Of a stretch of DNA of 6,218 nt, positions 1 to 5,766 are shown piece by piece. Where the stretch lies: NCBI GenBank assembly GCA_023230285.1, contig JALNXP010000154.1:1-6218 (forward strand), given 5' to 3'. The position numbers and the translations under genes are program-made. Within the stretch, counting starts at the first letter, position 1. Every line of letters begins with the position of its first letter. The DNA is from Bacteroidales bacterium (lineage in GTDB: Bacteria; Bacteroidota; Bacteroidia; Bacteroidales; BM520). Below the pieces are notes generated by a model that saw only the letters and a program-made list of their open reading frames with translations, ran no database searches and was not told the DNA's origin.

Positions 1-102
1 TGCGACAGTTCAGACTACCGTGTTAGAGAAGCAATATCCCATTATATATCAAATAACAGCCCAATAAATGCTGAAGTTGATGGCAGAATTAGCATTAAAT
101 AA
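1..102 (+). CDS. 5'-nucleotidase C-terminal domain protein, 3' end only
   Basis: The frame is open from the first base and ends with TAA at 100-102, giving 33 C-terminal residues. The end has the pattern of the 5'-nucleotidase C-terminal domain: an Arg-Glu-Ala-Ile helix, then HYISNNSPINAEVDGRI, matching the family's closing 'YI...sPi..evdGRI' stretch. In UshA-type enzymes this domain binds the nucleotide base. The next gene, 21 bases downstream on the same strand, encodes the metallophosphoesterase half, and such split pairs are known in Bacteroidota. The assignment rests on a short C-terminal stretch plus this neighbour. The start and most of the protein lie outside the window. Confidence 0.65.
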   Translation, partial: CDSSDYRVREAISHYISNNSPINAEVDGRISIK

Positions 103-123
103 AAATATACAAACACTTAAGAT

Positions 124-990
124 ATGAAAAGAGCATTTACATTTGGTATATTAACAATAGTTATCATAATATTTACAAGTTTCCGTTTGTTCGACATTCC
201 GGAGAACAAAAGTTTGGTAATTTTACATACAAACGACATTCACAGTCAATTGGAGTCATTTTCGCAAAATGAAGCGAAGTCGAAAGCAGGAAAAGGCGGA
301 ATAGTAAGGATAGGCAATTTTATCAAGGCAGTGAGAGACAGTGAAGACAATGTATTAGTGTTGGATGCCGGTGATTTTTGTCAAGGTACACCTTATTACA
401 ATCTATATCATGGAGATGCAGAGATAGACGCAATGAATGCCATCGGCTATGATGTTGCTACTTTTGGAAATCATGAATTTGACATGGGGTTGGATAATCT
501 TAAAAGGTTGGTTAAACGAGCCGACTTCCCGTTTGTCAATGCCAATTACGATTTTAGCGGCACGGTACTCGAAGGTTTGGTCAAGCCTTATATTATCATC
601 CAAAAGCAAGGTTTACGCATAGGCATCTTGGGTATAGGCACCAATCTTCGCAACAACACCTTGACAGAGAACATACAAGGCATAAAATTTAAAGATACTT
701 TTGCTTCTGCCAATGAAGTTGCCGACATCTTACGCAATCAGGAAAAATGCGACTTGGTTATATGCTTGTCTCACATAGGATTTACAGGCAAACATGGCGA
801 AATCAACGACAGCAATTTAGCAAAACAAAGTACTGATATAGACATCATTGTAGGAGGACATTCGCATACATATTTAGAAACGCCACAGGTTGTAAAAAAC
901 AAAAACAAACAAGATGTATACATTGTCCAAACAGGTAGTAGTTCGCTGAATGTAGGCAGATTAAACGTTGAATTCGAAAAAATTCGATAA
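124..990 (+). CDS. Exported metallophosphoesterase, 5'-nucleotidase/UshA N-terminal domain
   Basis: This 288-residue protein is a two-metal phosphoesterase of the 5'-nucleotidase family, which removes phosphate from nucleotides or related phosphoesters. The ordered metal and active-site motifs are all present: D38-x-H40 in HTNDIHSQ, D84 in DAGDFCQGTP, N116-H117 in FGNHEFD, H217 in CLSHIG, and H246-x-H248 in VGGHSHT. Residues 4-20 form a hydrophobic N-terminal segment after Lys-Arg, so it is a signal peptide or membrane anchor. No lipobox cysteine is seen. The protein ends just after the catalytic domain, so the substrate-binding C-terminal domain of full-length UshA (about 550 residues) is missing; the gene just upstream appears to encode it. 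The ATG at 124 is chosen because it gives the export signal. birA follows after 9 bases, so these genes are probably cotranscribed. The precise substrate cannot be told from sequence. Confidence 0.9.
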   Translation: MKRAFTFGILTIVIIIFTSFRLFDIPENKSLVILHTNDIHSQLESFSQNEAKSKAGKGGIVRIGNFIKAVRDSEDNVLVLDAGDFCQGTPYYNLYHGDAEIDAMNAIGYDVATFGNHEFDMGLDNLKRLVKRADFPFVNANYDFSGTVLEGLVKPYIIIQKQGLRIGILGIGTNLRNNTLTENIQGIKFKDTFASANEVADILRNQEKCDLVICLSHIGFTGKHGEINDSNLAKQSTDIDIIVGGHSHTYLETPQVVKNKNKQDVYIVQTGSSSLNVGRLNVEFEKIR

Positions 991-999
991 TTTGTTTTG

Positions 1000-1671
1000 A
1001 TGAAGATTTTTAAATTAGAATGTATTGATTCCACAAACGCTGAAGCAAAAAGGTTGTTGCAAGACAACATTGAGCTTCCATTTGTTGTAATTGCTAACGA
1101 GCAGACTGCCGGCAAAGGACAGGGCGACCACAGCTGGAATGCCGCAAAAGGTTTAAATATTACATGCAGCTTTGCTTTGGAAGTCGACATTCCATCTGAA
1201 TATCAGTATTTAATTACAGTCGCCACATCTTTATCGATAGTATCACTACTAAAAAACTTTATTGCTGAAGACAGAATAAAAATCAAATGGCCCAACGACA
1301 TTTATATTGACGACAACAAGATATGCGGAATTTTAATTACCAATAAAGTTTTTTGTGACAACATAGCATCAACAATTATTGGTATTGGACTGAATATCAA
1401 TCAGATAAAATTTCCGATTAATATACCGAATCCCACTTCATTAAAAATTATCACAAATAAAGATTGTGATATAGATGTCATTTTCAAAGACTTATGCGAC
1501 AACATAATTCAGCATTTTGAAAAGATAATTTATGATAAAGAAAATTTGACTGAAGAATATACCAAGCATTTATACAAATTAGGGAAATATTACGAATACA
1601 GTATAAACGGGCAGCTTCACAAAGGTATAGTAAAGGGTATCAACGAGATAGGTGAATTAGTGATTTTGTAA
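1000..1671 (+). CDS. birA: Biotin--[acetyl-CoA-carboxylase] ligase, C-terminally short
   Basis: BirA makes biotinyl-5'-AMP and transfers biotin to the lysine of biotin-carrier proteins such as that of acetyl-CoA carboxylase, in the cytoplasm. Family motifs are clear: DSTN at 10-13, the biotin/adenylate loop ANEQTAGKGQGDHSW at 32-46, KWPND at 96-100, NKICGIL at 106-112 with the expected active-site lysine K107, and GIGLNIN at 128-134. There is no N-terminal helix-turn-helix, so it is a monofunctional class I ligase, not a repressor. ATG at 1000 (223 aa) is preferred; a TTG directly before it would add one residue. The SH3-like C-terminal domain begins (KGIVKGINEIGELVIL) but stops there. Relatives usually continue about 20 residues to a 'KEI.F' ending, and no such ending is found after the stop in any frame. 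The truncation coincides with the 15-base tail-to-tail overlap with the DUF4435 gene. The catalytic core is intact, so activity is plausible. Confidence 0.93.
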   Translation: MKIFKLECIDSTNAEAKRLLQDNIELPFVVIANEQTAGKGQGDHSWNAAKGLNITCSFALEVDIPSEYQYLITVATSLSIVSLLKNFIAEDRIKIKWPNDIYIDDNKICGILITNKVFCDNIASTIIGIGLNINQIKFPINIPNPTSLKIITNKDCDIDVIFKDLCDNIIQHFEKIIYDKENLTEEYTKHLYKLGKYYEYSINGQLHKGIVKGINEIGELVIL

Positions 1672-2649
1672 ATGCGTTGACGTAGAATTGGATGTCATGA
1701 AAAAATCATCGATATCTTGTTTCATTCTATTCATACAATAATAATCGTCGAACCAGATTCTGTCAATCACGACATGTTTAAAAGGTATTGTTTTAGCATG
1801 AATTTGCTTAATTTTCTTATTATTACGTTTAATTTGTTTTTTCTTTCTATACAGCAACTGTTCGCAGCATTTTTCTCCTATTTTGGTAACGAAGCTGAGC
1901 AAGTGATGACCTCTGATAAATAGATATACATTATCGGGGCAGACGCCGAGTTGTGCATAATGTTCTTTAAGTTTATCAATATCGACATCGGGATAAGTTT
2001 TTGTGAGATGTTCCAATTTATTGTCCACACGCTGTTTAATTCTTTCGAGTATAACTTCGCCGTTATTTTGTAATTGCCACAAAGGAATTTTACCTTTAAT
2101 TGTAATAATATTATTAAAGGGTATAACAGACAGTTCTGTACTATTATTATTTACGAAGAATCTATGCCAGATAAATATGTCGTAGATAATACGGGAATAA
2201 TCTGTAAAGAAGGAGACAAAGTCGAAGATGTCGTTTCTTATTCCGGCAGATTTAGAGCATGCCATATTAAGTTTTGGAGCGTAGCAATAATGATTTTCTA
2301 TTGAGTAGGTATAAGTTTGAAGGATAAAATGTTTTATATCGATGTCGGGTTCGCCACTAAGGTATCTTTCATCGCTGTCTATACAGATAAAGAATTTGTC
2401 GGACAAATAGTTTCTATAGCTAAGGCAGTGCATAGAGCCGCTGGCATTTGAGCCGGAGTAAGTTTTAGAATAGGCTATAAAATTAAACTTCCCTTTGGGA
2501 TAAAATTTTCCAAGTACGGATCTCCAAAAAGGAATGTCGTCAATACCTTCGACATGAACAGAGGCAGTCATACCGCTCATCATTGCGGTACCTGCAAAAT
2601 TCATGGCAGCATATTTGAAAAAATCTTCTTTTGATGAAGTGCTGTCCAT
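1657..2649 (-). CDS. DUF4435-like TOPRIM protein, candidate AriB-type effector
   Basis: This 330-residue protein has the layout of the DUF4435/TOPRIM group. Near the N-terminus is HVEGIDDIPFW (residues 32-42), with the TOPRIM-type glutamate E34 and D37/D38. It is followed by the strand FFICIDSDE (86-94) carrying the D91-x-D93 metal-binding pair, then YSIENHY (115-121), a 'YsiEny' motif typical of DUF4435. Later come RGHHLLSF (246-253) and a strongly basic stretch at 268-281 (nine Lys/Arg in 14 residues). No signal peptide or membrane segment is seen. ATG at 2649 lies two bases after the ATPase stop, so the two are translationally close and likely act together. In PARIS, the DUF4435 protein AriB is released from the ATPase AriA on sensing a phage trigger and cleaves host tRNA; a similar effector role here is inference. 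The last ~13 residues are polar and low in complexity, and are encoded opposite the birA 3' end. OLD-like nuclease function is an alternative. The family call is from motifs only. Confidence 0.75.
   Translation of the reverse strand: MDSTSSKEDFFKYAAMNFAGTAMMSGMTASVHVEGIDDIPFWRSVLGKFYPKGKFNFIAYSKTYSGSNASGSMHCLSYRNYLSDKFFICIDSDERYLSGEPDIDIKHFILQTYTYSIENHYCYAPKLNMACSKSAGIRNDIFDFVSFFTDYSRIIYDIFIWHRFFVNNNSTELSVIPFNNIITIKGKIPLWQLQNNGEVILERIKQRVDNKLEHLTKTYPDVDIDKLKEHYAQLGVCPDNVYLFIRGHHLLSFVTKIGEKCCEQLLYRKKKQIKRNNKKIKQIHAKTIPFKHVVIDRIWFDDYYCMNRMKQDIDDFFMTSNSTSTHLQNH
1691..1716 (+). terminator. Weak candidate terminator hairpin downstream of birA
   Basis: Positions 1691-1700 can pair with 1706-1716 around an AAAAA loop: ten pairs with one G-T wobble and one bulged C at 1710. 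A short T-rich stretch (TTGTTTC) follows, about 20-45 bases after the birA stop. It is the only hairpin of this kind I saw near the birA end, and it lies inside the 3' coding part of the opposite-strand DUF4435 gene. The stem is AT-rich and the T run is interrupted, so it may be fortuitous. Confidence 0.22.
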
Positions 2650-2651
2650 TA

Positions 2652-3383
2652 TTAAAATTCGGTTATATAGTCTTCAATAAATTGCAATTTATCGCCCCAG
2701 CCATTAGCGAAAATATTGGGTGAGTGAGTAACTATAAACAGCTGACAATTAGGATTTAGGCTTCTTATAATATCTATAAGATGCGCTTGCCATTCCACAT
2801 GTAGAGACAATTCCGGTTCATCCAAGAAAAAGATGTAAGGATTTCTTCTTGACAGTAGTACTTTATACAAAAATATCAGCATTTGTTTTTCTCCGGAAGA
2901 CAGTTTATCGAAGTTCAGCACTTCTTGTTTTCTGTCGCGAAATCTCATAGATAGGTCGTCATCAAATTCGACTGTTTTTTGTGTTTTACTGAATAATTTA
3001 TCAACTATTGCGGTAAAATCTTTAAGGTCTTCGGACAGATGAGAAGCATCAGCTTTTTTAAGCATTTTAAGTTTATTAGTAACGTAAGCGTAAGAATTTT
3101 CTTCTCTGTTAAGTATATCTACGGAGAAAGACATACCTTCATTGGCTTCATTTGTTGAAACCATGGTACCGTCAGAAAAAGATATAGACATTTTATCGAA
3201 GGGGAAGTCAGGATTTTTGGTGGTCGGATTATTCAAAAAAGAGTACATTGCATTCAGGATAGTGCTCTTACCGGAGCCATTGATGCCGACAATAACATTA
3301 ACATCCGGATTTACTTTATTCCAGAAAAAGTTGATACGTCCCCAGAGGTTTTCAACTTTTACGGTTGTGATAAATTTTTCCAT
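2652..3383 (-). CDS. Compact ABC-type (AAA_15/AAA_21-like) ATPase, candidate AriA-type sensor
   Basis: This 243-residue soluble ATPase is of the SMC/RecF/ABC type. It shows Walker A GINGSGKST at 33-41, an ABC signature LSSGEKQ at 161-167, Walker B YIFFLDEPE at 183-191 with catalytic E189, D-loop region SLHVEWQ, and a switch histidine H220 in VTHSPNIF. Only about 120 residues separate Walker A from the signature, so there is no long coiled-coil arm as in SMC or Rad50. It ends at residue 243, about 20 residues after the switch histidine, so it is a bare nucleotide-binding domain. It is not a transporter subunit: there is no permease nearby and the switch region (THSPNIFANGW) is that of OLD/AAA_21-type proteins. 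It starts three bases after psd and ends two bases before the DUF4435 gene. ATPase followed by DUF4435 is the arrangement of PARIS (ariA-ariB). AriA as I know it is considerably larger, so this would be a minimal relative or a distinct system. ATPase activity is well supported; defence is inferred. Confidence 0.87.
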   Translation of the reverse strand: MEKFITTVKVENLWGRINFFWNKVNPDVNVIVGINGSGKSTILNAMYSFLNNPTTKNPDFPFDKMSISFSDGTMVSTNEANEGMSFSVDILNREENSYAYVTNKLKMLKKADASHLSEDLKDFTAIVDKLFSKTQKTVEFDDDLSMRFRDRKQEVLNFDKLSSGEKQMLIFLYKVLLSRRNPYIFFLDEPELSLHVEWQAHLIDIIRSLNPNCQLFIVTHSPNIFANGWGDKLQFIEDYITEF

Positions 3384-3386
3384 TGT

Positions 3387-4049
3387 TTATAATTTTACTA
3401 GAACGGTTTTCATAGCTCTAACACGCTGATTAACTTTAACTTGAATATTAGCATCTGTTGGCAGGAACACATCTACGCGGGAGCCGAATTTTATAATGCC
3501 GAGTTCATCACCTTGGATTAATTTTTCGCCCACTGTTTTTTGGTTTACTACTCTTCTTGCCATGATGCCGGCTATTTGTGTCACCATAATTTCTTTACCG
3601 TCATCGATTTTGATGACAGTTTGGCATTTTTCGTTAAGGTTTGAGCTTTTAGGATTATAGGCGGGATAATTTTCGCCGTCTGTATGATTTTTCCACATCA
3701 CGGTTCCGGATACCGGCACCCAATTAATATGCACATTAAAGATTGACATAAAGATAGACACTTGCAGCATTGGTTTTTCAAAATAATCTTTTTCAATAAC
3801 TTTTTCGACAGCAACGATTTTACCATCAGCGGGAATAAAAATAGCGCAATCATCTTTAACGAACTCTCTACTAGGGTGTCTGTAGAAAAAGCTGAGACAA
3901 ATAATGACAAACATTATTATACAAAGGCAGATAATTTCCGGCTTATTAGGTACACCTATCAGCAAGAATAGGATTAATAATATCAGCAAAACTGTTGCGA
4001 CACATAACCCATAAAAAATAATACGTTTACCTTCTTTATGTATTTTCAT
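3387..4049 (-). CDS. psd: Phosphatidylserine decarboxylase, short form
   Basis: Psd converts phosphatidylserine to phosphatidylethanolamine at the cytoplasmic membrane using a pyruvoyl group made by self-cleavage. The 220-residue length is that of the short Psd/archaetidylserine-decarboxylase-like class. Two N-terminal hydrophobic segments lie at about 10-31 and 38-54. These are followed by FIPADGKIVAVE (71-82, with D75), the MSIFNVHINWVPVSG core (101-115, with H107), and the self-cleavage site FGSRVDVFLP (188-197), where cleavage is expected between G189 and S190, S190 becoming the pyruvoyl group. The frame stays open upstream to 4151, but that extension lies within cdsA and does not look like Psd; ATG at 4049 gives MKIHKEGKR followed directly by the membrane segment. 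The gene begins 19 bases after cdsA, whose product feeds the same pathway, and ends three bases before the ATPase. Confidence 0.93.
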   Translation of the reverse strand: MKIHKEGKRIIFYGLCVATVLLILLILFLLIGVPNKPEIICLCIIMFVIICLSFFYRHPSREFVKDDCAIFIPADGKIVAVEKVIEKDYFEKPMLQVSIFMSIFNVHINWVPVSGTVMWKNHTDGENYPAYNPKSSNLNEKCQTVIKIDDGKEIMVTQIAGIMARRVVNQKTVGEKLIQGDELGIIKFGSRVDVFLPTDANIQVKVNQRVRAMKTVLVKL

Positions 4050-4068
4050 ATCAAAACAATTTAAAGCA

Positions 4069-4881
4069 TTACAAATAATAATAAAGCAGTAGTAGGACGA
4101 CAAATGGCAGAGCAAAGATAAAAGAATCGAATCTGTCGAAGGCGCCGCCATGTCCGGGTATCAATTTTCCGGAGTCTTTAGTATTGGCTTTACGTTTCAG
4201 TTTAGATTCAATCAGGTCGCCGCACACGCCGAAGCAATATGTAATACAGGCGAAGACCAACCAGAACACGACATTTTGTACTCTTGCCACATACCATACA
4301 ACAGCTGCGGCTATCAAAACAGCTGCGAAACCTCCTATAAAGCCTTCCCATGTTTTAGCGGGAGAAATTTTAGGGACCATTTTGTGTTTGCCAAACAGCC
4401 GACCGCTTAAATATGCAAACGTGTCGCCTATCCATATAAATATCAGAAATACAAGCGGAAAGAAAAACTCATTTTGTTGTACAATAAGTGAAAAATTAAA
4501 TAAAGACAGGAAGAGTATAAAAGGCACGCATACATAAAAAAACAAAGCAATCTTTACAAAGAAAGAAGGATAGTTTGATTTACCTATACTAAGCACTGAC
4601 AGAGCTGATATCAGAAACAATATTATCAGAGCGCCCCATTGATGAACTGTAAATTGTTTTGTTCCAAAAGTTGCAGCGAAGCAAAACAAAATTCCAAGCA
4701 AGACATAAATTACGGTGCTTAATTTATTTTTAAAGTGAAAAATATTTCCCACTTCATAAAGGATAGCCGCCATAAAAAACACGAATACGACAAAAGCATA
4801 ATCCTTTCCAAGGAACAACGCAGCAAGTACAACAGCCGCGAAGACTACAGCCGAAGCTGTTCTTATAAGAAACTCTCGCAC
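4069..4881 (-). CDS. cdsA: Phosphatidate cytidylyltransferase (CDP-diglyceride synthase)
   Basis: CdsA makes CDP-diacylglycerol from phosphatidate and CTP in the inner membrane, the precursor of all glycerophospholipids. The 270-residue protein is highly hydrophobic with about eight membrane segments. It carries IGDTFAYLSGRLFGKH (151-166), SPAKTWEG (173-180), GDLIESKLKR (221-230) and the full family signature from S226 to D252, including KRKANTKD, GHGGAFDR and D252. The start is GTG at 4881: MREFLIRTASAVVFA matches the usual N-terminus and no in-frame ATG lies before the first membrane segment. The upstream stop is 13 bases away, so the gene is probably cotranscribed with the small gene before it and with psd after it. 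Together with psd and an unseen phosphatidylserine synthase, it makes phosphatidylethanolamine. Confidence 0.96.
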   Translation of the reverse strand: MREFLIRTASAVVFAAVVLAALFLGKDYAFVVFVFFMAAILYEVGNIFHFKNKLSTVIYVLLGILFCFAATFGTKQFTVHQWGALIILFLISALSVLSIGKSNYPSFFVKIALFFYVCVPFILFLSLFNFSLIVQQNEFFFPLVFLIFIWIGDTFAYLSGRLFGKHKMVPKISPAKTWEGFIGGFAAVLIAAAVVWYVARVQNVVFWLVFACITYCFGVCGDLIESKLKRKANTKDSGKLIPGHGGAFDRFDSFIFALPFVVLLLLYYYL

Positions 4882-4894
4882 AACTAAAAATTAA

Positions 4895-5092
4895 TTACAT
4901 ACCTGCATTATTTACCACCTGCATAGCGGCATCATAATTTTTTTCATCCACATACAACTCATAATTTCCAAAATTATACATAGAGTCATGTTTGTTAATG
5001 ACGTAAGCCGGTATGTCTTGTTCTTTCAACAATCCTACCATAATATCAATTTGATATTCAAGGTTCGAAGTGTAAATCATTTTCTTTTCCAT
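4895..5092 (-). CDS. Small DUF2007-like protein
   Basis: This 65-residue cytoplasmic protein resembles the DUF2007 family, described only as 'putative signal transducing'. It begins with a strand and helix (IYTSNLEYQIDIMVGLL), has the mid-protein pattern QDIPAYVINKHDSMYNFGNYELYV (residues 25-48, with the family's G-x-x-E-L-Y-V strand), and ends in a helix, DAAMQVVNNAG. Proteins of this size usually form a compact ferredoxin-like fold that binds a partner, and no catalytic residues can be named. It is tightly packed: two bases after the LUD gene and 13 before cdsA. ATG at 5092 is chosen; an internal ATG at residue 5 is possible. The function is unknown and the family call is from pattern only. 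Confidence 0.75.
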   Translation of the reverse strand: MEKKMIYTSNLEYQIDIMVGLLKEQDIPAYVINKHDSMYNFGNYELYVDEKNYDAAMQVVNNAGM

Positions 5093-5094
5093 AA

Positions 5095-5748
5095 TTATAT
5101 AATTTTGCCATTAACCAAGAACAACAACAACGATTTAGGACCTTGTCCGCCGGCAATAAACTTTTTTTCCACATTGTCGGTTTTAGAGAGACCTGTTATC
5201 ATAATCATTGAATTTGGCAATGAATTTGAATACTTCTGTTTCACCCACATCAGGGCGGTTTTAATATCCGGAACCACTTGGTCTATTTGAGCAATTACCA
5301 CATGCTGATTAGACAAAGAGGCTATCTTAACATCATTTTTATCAAGTTTGGAAGACACTAAAATGCTTCCATATCTAGCAATCAGACACTCGCAGAAAGT
5401 GATACCTACATTTATAGAAGAAAAATCGGTTATATTTTCATCAAAAGGCAATTCAGCGGCGGTAAGAATTTCTTTAATAGCTTTACTACAACAAGTTATA
5501 GAGTTCCATTTTTGTTCTTCAGCCGTTTCAGATAATTTCAACAACAAATCATATTTATCTTCACATAAAACGAATTTTCCACCATTAGATATAAAATTTT
5601 GAACAAAGTCGACTTCAATTTCATCACTTAAAGGGGTAAAACAATCCTCATCAACATCTTGTTTTGATTCTGCAATTATTTTATCTTTATTGATAAGTGC
5701 ATGCCGAATAGCGTTCATCACTTTTTCTTTTATGATACTTTCATCCAT
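5095..5748 (-). CDS. LUD-domain (LutC/YkgG-like) protein
   Basis: This 217-residue soluble protein matches the LUD family (LutC/LutB relatives). The signs are the core NVGITFCECLIARYGSILVSS (113-133), QHVVIAQIDQVVPDI (148-162), and the C-terminal TGLSKTDNVE (185-194) with GGQGP (200-204). The last two correspond to the family's usual 'tGpSrTaDIE' and 'G.HGP' motifs but differ at several positions. LutC takes part in lactate oxidation with LutA and LutB. No lutA, lutB or iron-sulfur cluster gene is visible here, so a lactate role is not supported; this is a solo LUD protein. It lies 18 bases after ftsH and two before the DUF2007-like gene. From memory, a LUD gene between ftsH and cdsA recurs in Bacteroidota, which suggests a conserved but undefined role. 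ATG at 5748 is the first start after the ftsH stop. Confidence 0.82.
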   Translation of the reverse strand: MDESIIKEKVMNAIRHALINKDKIIAESKQDVDEDCFTPLSDEIEVDFVQNFISNGGKFVLCEDKYDLLLKLSETAEEQKWNSITCCSKAIKEILTAAELPFDENITDFSSINVGITFCECLIARYGSILVSSKLDKNDVKIASLSNQHVVIAQIDQVVPDIKTALMWVKQKYSNSLPNSMIMITGLSKTDNVEKKFIAGGQGPKSLLLFLVNGKII

Positions 5749-5766
5749 AAACTGTCGAATTAATTA

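Noticed and set aside
997..999. TTG start for birA one codon before the ATG
   Set aside because: It adds one residue only; the adjacent ATG at 1000 is the simpler start.
771..1190. 139-codon open frame on the minus strand
   Set aside because: It lies opposite the metallophosphoesterase and birA, both with strong motifs, and its translation has no recognisable domain.
1657..3383. Toxin-antitoxin, retron or Septu (PtuAB) interpretation of the pair
   Set aside because: There is no reverse transcriptase or ncRNA-like repeat next to it, no HNH motif in the 330-residue protein as PtuB would need, and neither gene has the size or form of a classical antitoxin. TOPRIM/DUF4435 motifs fit better.
2652..3383. 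ABC transporter ATP-binding subunit
   Set aside because: No permease or substrate-binding gene is adjacent, and the switch region THSPNIFANGW with partner DUF4435 points to an OLD/AAA_21-like soluble ATPase.
3142..3429. 95-codon plus-strand open frame spanning the ATPase start and the psd end
   Set aside because: It is antisense to the Walker A region and has no start context or domain.
3384..3440. Promoter for the ATPase gene
   Set aside because: The region upstream of the ATPase start is AT-rich, but I could not find a convincing TAnnTTTG with a spaced TTTG element.
4050..4151. N-terminal extension of psd to an ATG at 4151, overlapping cdsA
   Set aside because: The added residues lie in an alternative frame of cdsA and do not resemble Psd. 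ATG at 4049 gives the normal short-form length and a natural membrane-anchored N-terminus.
4184..4537. 117-codon open frame on the plus strand
   Set aside because: It is antisense to cdsA, whose family signature is fully preserved in the other frame; it is a shadow.
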